From Podospora pseudocomata (taxonomy: Eukaryota > Ascomycota > Sordariomycetes > Sordariales > Podosporaceae), in assembly GCF_035222375.1 (NCBI RefSeq), contig NW_026946366.1:1426001-1490000 (forward strand): a DNA stretch of 64,000 bases, given 5' to 3'. Numbering within the stretch: position 1 is the first letter of the stretch; each line of letters begins with the position of its first letter. Of the stretch, positions 12,019 through 22,682 are shown piece by piece. The notes below the pieces were generated by a model. The model did not search any database. It saw only the letters and a program-made list of their open reading frames with translations, and was not told the origin of the DNA. The position numbers were made by a program, and so were the translations under genes.

Positions 12019-13091
12019 ATGAAAAAAAAAATGTTTGATTATATGAACCCCGCCATTCTTACCAACTGGACGCTCGCCGATATCGACTTCACCGCCGACT
12101 GCGAGAGCGCGGCCAAATTTGCAGCGCTATTTATCATCAAATGGGATTACTCTGGATCAAAGTACGAGAGAGATGATTGGAATGGGAGCAGCTCCCTATT
12201 CACGAAGCACGACGAGTTTCCATACGGGGCGCTTATCAACGCCACACATACTGTCGCCCCAACCCCGTTTCTTAATCTCTCTCGGGGCACAATCGTCAAC
12301 TGGGCAGATGGCCTGAACAGCAGTAGTCGCGAAACCTACAAAGCCATGTACCTGATATTAGATCATTGTCAGACGACTTTCTGTCGTAACTTGTCCTGGA
12401 AGGGTAATCCCGATTTGGCCGGAATAGGGGTAAGTGGTCTCTACCTGACAGAATGTAGATTTGCAATGACCTAAAAGCTGGCAACAGATCCTTACTTCAC
12501 ACATTATCCAAGTATCGCTTGCAACAGTATTTGTTGTGACACTGGCGCCGTTACAACTATCAAAGTACTGGGCGAAGAGGAACCATAGCAATCCGACACC
12601 ACTCTCGCCGACTTCCGGCAAGACACGCAATGCTCTCCAGACAAGCGCAGGTCTTTTTTGGGATTCTTCGTCGCTTTTAAGTCTTGCTATCATCAGCTCG
12701 ACCCTCGTCACAGAGTACACAAAGTCCTCGGCGTACGACGGGCGCTTTGCAGAGATATCTGCAGGCTTGACATGTTCAGTCGTCGCCCTCACCTGGCCGC
12801 TGCATTACCCCAACTGTCGCCACTTGAATGCACGGTGGATACTCTTAGCTATCGTGGCTACAGGGCAGATTGCCATCGTTTTGGGCACTGTCATTAGGCG
12901 CGTGCTTGGTCTCGGCGACACGCTTTTTGAGACAGTTTGCTTTATTCAGTGGACTTTGCTCGATCCTGGGGATCCGAACACCCAATTTTTTGCCGCATAC
13001 AATTTATTCCGCGTTCTTATCTGGGCGGTTATTTTACATGAGGCTTTGTACAGGCTTGCACGCAGCTGGTCCCAGCGGCTATCTGCCTTTA

Positions 13092-13562
13092 TGTGACAAG
13101 GGGAGTATCTCGGCTTGGAACAGGTAGTTCAACTCAGTATAATAATCTGTTATGGCCTCAAGGTCCTTGCCATTTGGGTAGGAAAGGCAAGGCCTACTTA
13201 TAGTCCTCCGGATCCCCAGGACCGTTCTGAGCTCCCTGGTCCTCGAACCTGTCTTATCTGTCTGCCTTGGCCGGGCACCTCCTTCGGCGTCCTGGCCACT
13301 GATTCCACCAGTAATAGGTACATATGATTCCTGTCCTGCAGTCTTCTTGCAGCTCGTATGGGTCCTCAGTCCCTCCTGCCCAACCAACCCGTATCGGCAC
13401 CCTGGTTCTGCCTTCGTGGTGGTCGCCGTGATGCCTCCGCTGAGCCCCGGTGGGCTCAGTTGGTTGCCGGCCCCAGATATTCTGATCCTGGGCATATCGT
13501 TGGGCTATTGTTGGTTGGAGTGTGTACTGTCTAGGGGCACTGAGTCGTGGGCCCGTGTGACA
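13092..13562 (-). mobile_element. Solo LTR (471 bp) with 5-bp target duplication
   Basis: The element begins TGTGACAAGGGG and ends CCCGTGTGACA, so TG..CA ends. It is flanked on both sides by CTTTA (13087-13091 and 13563-13567). Removing element plus one CTTTA restores an open frame across paralogue C, which proves an insertion. No internal retrotransposon domain is present, so this is a solo LTR left by recombination, probably of a Gypsy-type element. The minus orientation is a guess from the end sequence CCCCTTGTCACA. A 138-codon minus-strand ORF inside it (13079-13495) has no recognised domain. Confidence 0.88.
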
Positions 13563-13914
13563 CTTTAGCCAGGAAACGAGTCATGTGTCGACATCAGGAT
13601 TCGGGGGTCTTTTCATAGGGGTTTTTGCAGGACTGATCAACAGTTATAATACAGTCAGGACGAAGCTGGCGGCTCGCCTTCCTACAAGGTACAAGTTCTG
13701 GCTGATGCTTGCTTGGTACGCCTGTTTCTTTGTCAAGATGTGGGTCATGGTTGGGGACTACATCATTATGCGCGGGACGATCTCTGAAATAGCTGGGCCG
13801 TCTCTTCTGGAGCAGGAATGGAGCTTCGGGCAGGTTATGGCACTGGCAACTTGGATTCCTACATTTCTGGATTTCACCCTGATATTCAAAGGTAATATTC
13901 CACCAAGAGACATG

Positions 13915-13939
13915 TTTTTTTTTTTTTTTTTTTTTTTTT
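13915..13939. repeat. T25 homopolymer inside the last intron of paralogue C
   Basis: Twenty-five T in a row, located between the donor at 13892 and the acceptor at 13979. It may act as an extended polypyrimidine tract or simply be a slippage tract. Confidence 0.9.
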
Positions 13940-14035
13940 GCATGAAAGCCTGGACTAACTGGGTGGCTTGGACTGGTAGGGAACCTCAGGGCTCTAGTGT
14001 ACCGACTCCCACTTGGAGTAAGTATTCACGTTTGA

Positions 14036-14658
14036 TGGCCAGAAGGATCACACCGGGTTATCCGTGGCATTGCTGCAGACAAATTTGGACAAAAACGGGG
14101 CTCCCTGGAAAAGGAGAAGCTCGGTATGATTTCTGGTGAAAAGGGCGGGGCTCGCAACGGTGAGCGGTGCCAAATATCTACGCTTTGTTACAAAACACGG
14201 GCCTGGAAAAAGTGCAGGTACCTGTTAGAACACGACCAAAATACTGAAATTGTCATTTCTCCCTGCCAATTTCCGAGGCTATCACCTATCTCTAAGCCCA
14301 GAGTCGAGTCTATGGTGCCATTCATACGTCTCGGGCCTATTCGAGTCTTCACGTTGGAAAATCCACTATCGTGAAAAAGTATTAGGAACTAGTACCCGCT
14401 TGAACTTCGATGAACTGACAGCAGAGAGCTTGAAACATACCCGATAGCAGCAGGACGTGACGGCTCCCTGAAGGGACGGACAGACATAGCCACCCAGATA
14501 AAGTCGTCTAGTGCCTATGGCGGGATGATCTTGCCCCTCTGGCCACATATCTTGGTAGAACCTTCGTCGGTGCTTTTTGACTCCCCCTATTAGGAAAGGC
14601 CTGACTCTGAGGTGAACACCACTCTCGATTGTGACCCTAGACAGTTGGCGATTGCAAG
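14036..14658. other. Intergenic; no gene recognised
   Basis: Downstream of paralogue C and of the convergent ankyrin-like pseudogene. Short ORFs only, none with a recognisable motif. Confidence 0.5.
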
Positions 14659-15573
14659 TCAGAAGTCCGACTGCAAGCGACCTTGTGTGTTTGAAGAGAC
14701 CCACTGGTTTGATTGAGGTTTGGCGTCTACATGGGTGATATGGTAGACCATCCTCTCGACCACGCGGTGAAAGCAAAGGACTGCTTGATGAATATTGTCA
14801 TCAAACCTCTTGCAAGCTTCTTCCACGGTCATGGCAGGAGTGTATGACAATGCAATGTCCCCGAGGTCCGCTAGCAATGCAAAATGGTGCATCACAAATG
14901 AAGTCTCGTACGCGGAAGCGGCAAGTTGAAGTGGTGAATAACCTGGTTTTGGTTCGACCCGAGGAATGTCCATATAAGCTTCGAGCAAAGATCTGTCAGA
15001 TCTGGGTCTTGTTTACCGTAGTGAGCAGCGATGGCCGTGAAGTGCTCAATGTCTATCATGCATGCAACCACAAAGTCTTTGAGATAGAACTCCTTGACCT
15101 CCAGTCTGTCGTGCAGCATCTGCCACTTCATCAGGGAGATACTATCCGTGGTGATTTCGGGCAGTTCGCCATTCTGTATCATTCGTTTGACGCTTGGGAA
15201 ACGCTGGTGGAACTCCTTGAGGAAGCTCGCTGAATGATGGTCTTTCCAGGACTTGAAGTTGGGGCTCAGAAATTTCCCGGTGGAGGTGTCATGCCGGTAT
15301 CCGTCGTCATACATGAGGCAATAGAATGCAGGGACGCCAACACTGGTGAGCACCGCAATACCGCTGTCGTCCAACCTTGGGTCCATACTGTCGCAATTGA
15401 GACCTTCTACCGTGACAAACACTGTTAGTTAAGACTTGTTTGATGGGAATATTAAGGGAAAAGGAAAGAGCCTCACCAATGAACTGGTAACTTGTACCAG
15501 GTTTGTTTGATAGTTGGATTGGTGTCAAGTTGGACTTTCGGGATTCCAAAAGAAAAGAAAACAAACAGGGTCA
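14659..15573 (-). pseudogene. Ankyrin-like protein, frameshifted remnant
   Basis: On the minus strand an exon ending TSYQFI joins at a phase-1 intron (about 15477-15427, GTGAGG..AACAG) to VFVTVEGLNCDSMDP. A long coding-looking stretch follows, rich in charged residues, including DIEHFTAIAAHYGKQDPDL. At about 14985-14995 the frame must change to continue with LLEAYMDIPRVEPKPGYSPLQLAA, a typical ankyrin-repeat pattern (xxGYSPLQLAA). The slip is within CTTTGC. A stop at 15571-15573 closes the frame upstream, so the true start is missing or lies across another intron. The pogo element begins about 310 bp upstream and could have separated the gene from its 5' end. Function unknown; ankyrin repeats usually mediate protein binding. 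Confidence 0.5.
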
Positions 15574-15885
15574 GTTTAAATACCTCTGCAAAACCATGAT
15601 GAATTAAACCTCAATTCTTGAAGGGAAAAGTCTTCATGGCACCCACCTGGGGTTGGGCGCCGTCACTTTTCAAACCATCCTGCTGCTGCAAGCTCACAAG
15701 CGCCACTGGAAAACCTAAATGTGAGTTCAAAGATATCAACTGCATACCGGCCATGATCGGCGTGGCCACTTGAAACTAAACTCAATGTTTCCTTGAGAGC
15801 CCTTATGTACCTCGGAAAATACACAGATAAGAAAAGCTTGATCGAATGTGCTGATTCTAAGTGGATAATACTTTTAGGGGCTCTA

Positions 15886-15929
15886 ACGTACATTATAAGC
15901 GAGTCGCGCATATAAGCGAGTCGCGCACT
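15886..15929 (+). repeat. Left terminal inverted repeat with two internal 17-bp direct repeats
   Basis: Within the 44 bp the unit TATAAGCGAGTCGCGCA occurs twice in tandem. Tandem units inside a TIR are likely transposase binding sites. It matches 17700-17743 inverted without mismatch. Confidence 0.93.
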
Positions 15930-15984
15930 GGCCATTGCGACGCGTTCTCTCTACACTTAACATCATTTTTCTCTACAACCCAAC

Positions 15985-17654
15985 ATGCCACCTACTTTAA
16001 AGGAAGCGAGGGTAATCTTAGCCCTTGAAGCTCTCCAAAAGGACGAAAAATTACGCCTCAGAGCCGCAGCTAAGCTCTATAATGTACCACCATCAACCCT
16101 CCGTGACCGACGCGCTGGCCGGCCTGCACGACGCGACACCACGCCCAATTCGAAGAAGCTCACTCAATCAGAAGAGGATGCTATTATTCAATACGTTATT
16201 GAGCTATGTGCGCGAGCTTTTCCACCAAGATTGCGTGGTGTGGAAGATATGGCCAACCAACTGCTACGCGTACGCGACGCGCCCCTGTTGGCAAGCTCTG
16301 GGCACACAACTTCGTCAAACGCCAGCCACAGCTCCGTACGCGTTTTACACGTAGATACGACTACCAGAGGGCCAAGTGCGAGGATCCAAAGGTCATCAGC
16401 GAGTGGTTCACGCTTGTGCGGAACACCAAGGCCAAGTACGGTATTGTGGATGACGATGTCTACAACTTCGACGAGACTGGGTTTATGATGGGTATTATCT
16501 TCGCGGGCATGGTAGTTACGACCTCAGACGGCCTTAGCAAGGCGAAACTGGCCCAGCCTGGCAACCGCGAATGGGCAACGGTGATCCAGGGAGTCAATGC
16601 CCTCGGCTGGGCTATCCCTCCCTTCATCATCTTGGCCGCACAGTACCACCTTGCTAACTGGTACACCGAGTGCAACCTACCGTCTACCTGGCGCATCGCA
16701 ACCACCGATAATGGCTGGACTACCAATCCGGTAGGCCTAGATTGGATCAAGCACTTCGACTATCACACAGCGTCCCGCACAAAGGGCAAATACCGGTTGT
16801 TGATCCTCGACGGCCACGAAAGCCACCACTCGACTGAATTTGAGCGCTACTGCCAGCAGAACAACATCATCACGCTCTGCATGCCTCCGCATTCTTCACA
16901 CTACCTCCAGCCACTCGATGTCGGCTGCTTGGGGCCATTGAAGCAGGCGTACGGCCGCCAGATCGAGGACTTGATGCGCATGCATATCAACCACGTAAGC
17001 AAGCTCGAGTTCCTCTGTGCCTTCCGCGAGGCCTTTTTTGCCTCTATAACAGAGAAGAATATACAGGGTGGCTTTGCAGGTGCTGGCCTTGCGCCGTACG
17101 ATCCAGAGAGGGTGCTTTCCAAGCTAGATGTAAAGCTTCGTACGCCAACACCTCCAAACTCACGGCCCGGCACTGCACAACCTTGGGTCTTCCAGACACC
17201 ACACAACCCCCGAGAAGCTGACTCGCAGTCAACGCTTATCAAGACTCGCATTGCCAACCATCAAAATAGCTCCCCGACTTCAATGTTGGCTGCTGTGGAC
17301 CAGCTTGCTAAGAGTACAATGGCTGTGATGCACCAGGTGGCTCTCCTTCGTGCAGAGAACACTTCACTCCGCAAGGCCAACGAGGCACTAAGTAAGCGCC
17401 GGAGAGCCAAAAACACGTGTGCGGCTCGGAGGATCACTTACTGTGCAAGATGCAAAGGATATACTTGACCAGAAGGCCGTGGGTGGGGAGGCAGCGCAAG
17501 AAACGCAGCAGGATGGCGGTAATGCAGGGGAGCTCGTACGAAGGTTCGGTGCTGTGGTGTGTGCGGCAAGCCTGGCCATAATGCACGTACATGCCAGGAG
17601 GCTGCAGAATCATCTGATTCATCTGTTTCTGATTCAGTTATTGTAGTTTCCTAG
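15985..17654 (+). pseudogene. Pogo-family transposase, frameshifted
   Basis: The ATG at 15985 opens MPPTLKEARV with a psq helix-turn-helix (AAAKLYNVPPSTLRDRRAGRPAR) and a Tc5/CENP-B-type second helix-turn-helix. At the C4 run 16282-16285 one C appears missing, after which the frame shifts into the catalytic core. There the DDE signatures are visible: NFDETGF, LILDGHESHH and LQPLDVGCLGPLK. Near 17420-17545 the frame shifts again (segment SLTVQDAKDILDQK) and returns to the core frame for a C-terminal zinc knuckle (CCGVCGKPGHNARTC) that ends at TAG 17652-17654. A TGA at 17466-17468 blocks the core frame. Intact family members run about 540 aa. So catalytic residues are kept while three small indels break the product. 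Confidence 0.85.
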
Positions 17655-17699
17655 TGTTGTGGTTGTGTAATTGAGGATAGTTGTGGTAGGGTAACAGAG

Positions 17700-17743
17700 A
17701 GTGCGCGACTCGCTTATATGCGCGACTCGCTTATAATGTACGT
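17700..17743 (-). repeat. Right terminal inverted repeat
   Basis: Exact reverse complement of 15886-15929, followed by the TA target duplication. Confidence 0.93.
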
Positions 17744-19246
17744 TATAGAGTTCTCGTATCCTTCTTTGGGGCAGATTTTCATAATGAACTGTCAATGAAC
17801 GAGAAGTTTATGGTCGGGGTTTTCAATAATTGTCCTAATAATCCTGATTTCTAAAATACACTTACAGTCAATACTCTCCAAGTCCTGACATTCCACCAGC
17901 TTTCTTTCAAGTCCATCATGCTGGCGTCAAGAATATCCCCATTTTAGCCACCGACAGCTCTGCGCTTCTCCTTAGATCTACGGGACTGAATTCTGTGAGC
18001 TGTGATCTGACTCCTGCGAGCTGAGACCTCACTACTGCGAGCTGGGCCGTGACTGTGAACCAGAGCTCGTTTCCGGATAGGATAGTCTTCACGTTAAAAA
18101 GCGATGGTTGTCAGTGATATTTTGATTCCTTTTGCATCTTCGCACCGATACACGTGAGTAAGGTAGGTAGACTTACCCCCAAGGTTCAAATTGGTCACGT
18201 GCGCCGCTAGACACGAGGGCACATAAAAGTTTATCAGTGTACCCTTATCTACCATCTGACAAAGTGATATCAAGATATTTGCTTAGGATACCTGACGAAT
18301 TCCCAAACCATGACAGCAATGACTGAGGTTACATGCTCTAGCTTGGCCCACAATGACACATGAGCCTGCAAACACAATCAACCTGGACAGCCCGATCCGA
18401 TCTATTACCCGCCTGATGTTCCCTTCGAATTATGGCTCCTTCTTCAGACTTTAGAATCTCATTGGCAGCCAAGATCTGATGATTCTCACGGCCCGAAGCG
18501 TGCCTGGTGGAAAGCCGACACCGACACGCCATCCGGGTAAGAGGCGTCTAGTTCCCTTCCATTCATTCCATTCCCCACATTCAACATGATATATGTCGTT
18601 TTCTGTTTGGACTGACTGACCCAAGATCATGTGAGTCTGGGGTGGGTCAGCTACCGCCGACCTGCGTTGGCACCATGACACGTTGGGCACCAAGCATGCA
18701 AACCCGAGCCGAAGCAGGTCTAGGAGCATGCAAAGGTTTTATGAGGCGGCCCCGATAGGTTGAAAGTCAGATCTGAGCTTTCTTGTCATTTGGTATGAGC
18801 CAGAGCGATCAAGATCGTTGGGTGACAGCAGCCGGTCTGGTGCCGACTGTCGAGTGGTGTGTCATGGCCCCGCTTGCAACGACAGCGCTCATATGGGGAG
18901 GGGCCTCTCTTCCGGCAGCCCATATGGTTGAAGTAAACAGCATTGCCACTCCGCTCGTTGGATCTTCGGATGAGGTTGGCCGCTTCGCGTTACCCGCTAG
19001 ACCGCCGTTGTTCCCCTGTGCGGCTCTTTCTGTCAGTCCACTGGTACTTAATAAGTTGACCCACAGCTATGCAGGTGTCTCTGACTTCCCTTCATTCACC
19101 TTCCCATACTCTGGGAGTCAGAACCTCCTTGTAATCAAAGTAAACCGTAAGCAACTTGTTCGTACCATGGTGTAACCCTTCTCTGATGTCCTTCAACGAA
19201 CATAGGTAGCCATTACCAATGACACGGGCTGCTCACTGAACCGATA
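17744..19246. other. Intergenic, no convincing gene
   Basis: Contains a small imperfect tandem repeat (17993-18057) and a 127-codon ATG-initiated plus-strand ORF (18795-19175) with no recognisable motif. Presumed promoter of the 19247 gene at its right end. Confidence 0.5.
17993..18057. repeat. Imperfect 21-bp tandem repeat, 3 copies
   Basis: Three degenerate units of the form GCGAGCTGAGACCTCACTACT, differing at several positions. No coding potential. Confidence 0.6.
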
Positions 19247-20616
19247 ATGGCTTCCAAACCAAGAGAATACAACATCCCAGCACACCCCAATCGGGATTTC
19301 TGGTCATCACTATGGCCGACATCCTCCTCTCCTCCCGCGAAAGCCACGACAGTCGAGCCAACCCCGACCTATAGCGTCCCCAAGGGTTCTCGTCGTGCAA
19401 AGACGCCCGTCATATCCGAAGAGCCATCGAAATCAAAAAAATCAAAACCTACAAGGACAAAGTCAAAGTCAAAGTCAAAGAAAAGCTCAACATCAAAGGG
19501 TCCCGGGTCATGGTCGGAATGGTACCTCAGCGAGGACAACGAGTACTTTTGGCGTGCGAGAAAACTTCCAAATGGTATGTCCGCATATCACCCCCCTTTT
19601 CCCGTCCCAATCCACTGACGTCAAAACCCTCACGTCCAGATCAATGGGACTACGAAAAACAACCCAAACCAGAACCACCTCAACCCGAGATCCAACCCCT
19701 CCCACATCCTCACCTGGAGCCAATAACCCAGCAAACTCAATCAAAAACATCACCAGAACCCGAAATCAAACCACTCCCTCACCCTCACCTAGAAACAATA
19801 TCCCAACAAACCCAACCCACCACCACCATCACCCCGCAACCAGAGCCCCAACCCCTCCCACACCCCCACATGCAACCAATATCCCAACCCAGCTCCCCCA
19901 AGATAACAATAGAAGACGCAACCCCCTTATCCACTTCTTCCTCTTCATCCCCCTCCCCATCGCGAACCCCCTCTCCCCAATCCAACACCCACCTCAAACC
20001 CCCCCCCTCCCCCGCCCTCAAATCCCACCGCTCCGGCCGATCAGCCCTCACAAACCCCAAATCCTCCTATCCCACCATCATCACAAAGTCCACAGGCCGC
20101 CCAACAGAAGCAATCACCACCTCCAACCCCAGCCCTCGAACCTCCGGCCTCGCCCTCACAAGAATAGAATCCATCTCCCCCATCCGGAAACCTTCCCCTT
20201 TATCCAAACCCCCCAAGACAGCCTCCCAGCAACAACCAGCACCCAAACCCCCAAAAGTCGTCAACCCCCCCGCTAAAAAATCTTCGTCGCCAAAAAGGCC
20301 GATCGGGCCGGTAATGTGGCTTTTTACCGAGGGTAGGTCGAGAAAGGGGAAGTCATTAGCTTCGCCGCCGCCACCCGCGGGAAGGGGGAAGGAAGGAGGG
20401 GATGGGGGGGTGGTCATCACCAAGAACAAGGGGACTGGCGTCTCGAATAGTGAGCTGGCAAAAAAGAAGAAGATGCTGGATAGGAAGATTAGAGAGGGGA
20501 AGGTGGTGGATACAAAGGTTGATAGTAAAAAGAGGATAAGGGCTTGGTTGGGCGGGGTGGAGGGGGAGGAGGAGCTGATTCCTTTGGATGGGGAGGGGTT
20601 TCCTGTTTATCGGTAG
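19247..20616 (+). CDS. Low-complexity basic/proline-rich hypothetical protein
   Basis: Two exons, 19247-19574 and 19640-20616, with a 65-bp phase-1 intron (GTATGT..CCAG); 434 aa. The N-terminal exon has a Lys/Ser-rich stretch (KSKKSKPTRTKSKSKSKK) and ends in a compact motif with WSEWYLSEDNEYFWRARKLP. The second exon has three degenerate copies of a repeat built on P-x-P-L-P-H-P-H-(L/M)-x-x-I-(S/T)-Q. Serine/proline-rich sequence follows, then a better-ordered basic C-terminus (LAKKKKMLDRKIREGK, RIRAWLGGVEGEEELIPLDGEGFPVYR in two pieces). The conserved-looking ends around a disordered middle suggest a real gene. No known domain recognised; nuclear location is possible from the Lys clusters but not shown. 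Confidence 0.75.
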
Positions 20617-21034
20617 GGAAATGGGGAGGGTGGGTTGTCTCGGGGAAAGGTGGAAAGTGGTGCTGGATAGGTACTAGGTGTCGTTCGCTTGAAAGGGTCT
20701 AAGTGGTTTCTTTTGTCTGTTTTGATGGTGGATAGCGCTGACCTGATCAGAGAAACAGGTTCAGCGGGTGGTTTTGAATGCTTTCATTCGTTTTGCTGTA
20801 GGAGCGATTTCTTTTGTTTGGGAGGTTTGGATGATACCCCTTGTTGATGATAGTTTTGCATTCTTCGAGCATAGGCCAGGCAATGGCACTGTTGACATAC
20901 CCTAATATAACAAATCAATATTCTAAACAATAGTCGTCAGCATGTCGCCAGTTTAATAATTCCCCTCTGTGAACTCCAGCGCAGCCCACCTCCAAGTCTA
21001 TACACCAATATACCTCTATCCCATCTCCCAGCAC
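20617..21034. other. Convergent intergenic region
   Basis: 3' ends of the low-complexity gene and of the PAF-acetylhydrolase face each other here. No gene seen. Confidence 0.55.
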
Positions 21035-22682
21035 CTACAACCTCTCCCCACCCGTGACCCCATTCTCCTTCATTTTATCCTCTTCCCCAACCCCAGGCTC
21101 CATCTCCCCACCCATCCCCTTCTCCTCCCTCCTCGACTCCTCCACCTCCTCCTCACCCCTCTCCTCCCTCCTCATCTCAATCTCACTCGGATACACCCTC
21201 CTCCCCATCCCCACCACATCAACCCACCTCCACTTCGCCACCTCCACCCCCCTCCCCAGCACATCCCCCCTCTCCCTCTCCAACCTCGACTCCCCAACCA
21301 CAACCCCATTCCCCCTCAAAAACTGCACCGCAGCCCTCACATTCAAACTCAACACCACCTCGGGCGTCTCCGACCCGAAAGCCTTATTCGTCAACCAAGG
21401 AAACAAAACCGCAAAATCCGACTGACTCAAATGTGCAGATTTCTCTACATAAAACAAATACGGCGCCGGGTGGTCAGGCGACTCCTTCACAACCTCCGCG
21501 GTCGGATCAGCAGACAAAACCTTCGCCGTGCGGTGCAGGTGCGTCCCCCATTTGAAGAACTGATCTGATTCCACCGCGAGAATCTTCGACATCTTTTGCT
21601 GTTCTTGAGACACAGAATAGCACGGCAGCGGGAGACGATACAGCTTGTCGGACGCGGCCGATAAAAGAGGGAAACACCACATATCCAGCAAGACAGCCGG
21701 GTTCAAACCGTTGATTTGTGACATGATAGCCGAGCCAGGCCGCGGGGTGAACAACCTGCCCTCCTCAAAAGACTCCAGAGCAGGATGGGACGAATAAAAG
21801 ACTGATTTGAGGAACTGGACCATGGTCGAGGAACCAAACGAGTGGCCCGCAAAGATCACTTTGCCGGGGTCCAAGATGTCGAGTTTGTTGTGCAAGGCAA
21901 AGAGGGCCGAAACAGGGGTGCTGGTGTTGAGGTTGGAGGCGATGACTTTGTTGTCGTTGCGGTCGATGGCGAGGATGGCTTCAAAGATCATATCGAGTTC
22001 CCAGAGGCGGATGCGGAGTTGGGAGTCGCGCTGGGCCCAGATCTCAGGGGTTTGGTTGTGCGGGATTCGTAGGTAGGCGAGGGGGGTGGCCTTTTTGGGC
22101 GTTTGGGGGTCGCGGATGAGGGTGAGAGCTGCGCTCTGGTCGCGATGTTCGGGGCAGATGACGACTACTCCGTGGGAGGCTAGGGAGCCGGCGAGATGGC
22201 TGTAGGCATTGCGGTTACCTCCTAGGCCGTGTGAAAATATCATGGTTGGCCATCTTGAGCTGGAATGCTCAGCTGGGGGAGGCAGCAAAGGAGCATTCTT
22301 GATGGCTGGGATGGTGGTCCAGTGAAGATGTCGGGGTAGAAATCTGTTCAAGGGTTTAGTGATATTTCCAGATGCAACCCTTTAAAAGAACTTACGAGAG
22401 AACAGACGCAGTTTTCGAGCCGAGGCCCAGAAACTGGGCATAGGCCTCTATGTGAAGCCTTTGAGGCGCGGGAAGCCAACTGATGTATTTTCCCTGAGCC
22501 TCAGCTACCGTCGGGTAAAATATTCTGAATAGAACTGTGTGAACGTCTGCGGCACCTTCGGGTTTTTTGCCGGCTGGCAGCTTCGATATGGGAATTTCGA
22601 CATCTACAGTGCCGACCCTGTAGGCGCCGGTGTACTCGGGAAACCCGGGAACAGGGTTGAGAAGGGAAGACAGGAGCGACAT
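21035..22682 (-). CDS. PAF-acetylhydrolase-like serine esterase
   Basis: Two exons on the minus strand, 22682-22396 and 22343-21035, separated by a 52-bp phase-2 intron (GTAAGT..AACAG); 531 aa. The alpha/beta-hydrolase core shows an oxyanion motif HGLGG (134-138) and the nucleophile elbow GHSFGSS (Ser264). Asp316 in LLDMWCFPL and His400 in SAHLSQSDF complete the triad arrangement known from plasma and type II PAF-acetylhydrolases. These enzymes remove the short sn-2 acyl group of PAF and oxidised phospholipids. No signal peptide is seen, so a cytosolic enzyme is likely. The last 60 residues are a Glu/Arg-rich tail beyond the catalytic fold. It diverges from the M18 peptidase gene. Confidence 0.9.

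Larger units (their letters stand above)
12019..14035 (+). pseudogene. Paralogue C, interrupted by a solo LTR
   Basis: Exon 1 (12019-12429; in-frame ATGs also at 12031 and 12043) encodes the N-terminal domain with NWT, the TADC motif and DEFPYG. Intron 12430-12487 has a consensus GTAAGT donor. Exon 2 starts at 12488 and runs through several membrane spans into an LTR insertion (13092-13562), where it meets a TGA at 13094-13096. If the LTR and one copy of its 5-bp target duplication are ignored, the frame continues exactly from 13568 (SQETSHVSTSGF..) to 13891. A further intron (13892-13979, holding a T25 run) and a short last exon to 14035 follow. Except for the insertion, this copy shows no frameshift. 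It is therefore the best guide to the family's ancestral structure. As it stands the product is truncated at about 340 residues. Confidence 0.75.
15886..17743 (+). mobile_element. Pogo/Fot1-like DNA transposon, full length, TA target duplication
   Basis: The element is 1858 bp, bounded by perfect 44-bp terminal inverted repeats (15886-15929 and 17700-17743) that begin ACGTACATTATAAGCGAG. TA dinucleotides at 15884-15885 and 17744-17745 are the target duplication expected for the Tc1/mariner-pogo superfamily. It encodes one transposase with a psq/CENP-B-type DNA-binding N-terminus and a DDE catalytic core. Perfect repeat ends suggest recent arrival, and CpA-rich sequence shows no obvious RIP damage. 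The transposase is frameshifted, so movement would need a transposase supplied in trans. Confidence 0.93.

Noticed and set aside
13079-13495. 138-codon minus-strand ORF
   Set aside because: Lies almost wholly in the solo LTR; a chance ORF of the element.
18180-18200. Possible tRNA B-box (GGTTCAAAT)
   Set aside because: No matching A-box or cloverleaf found around it.
18795-19175. 127-codon plus-strand ORF starting MSQSDQDRW
   Set aside because: No recognisable motif, no intron, weak coding character; kept as intergenic.
19785-20429. Minus-strand Gly-rich ORFs
   Set aside because: Antisense of the proline-rich repeat protein.
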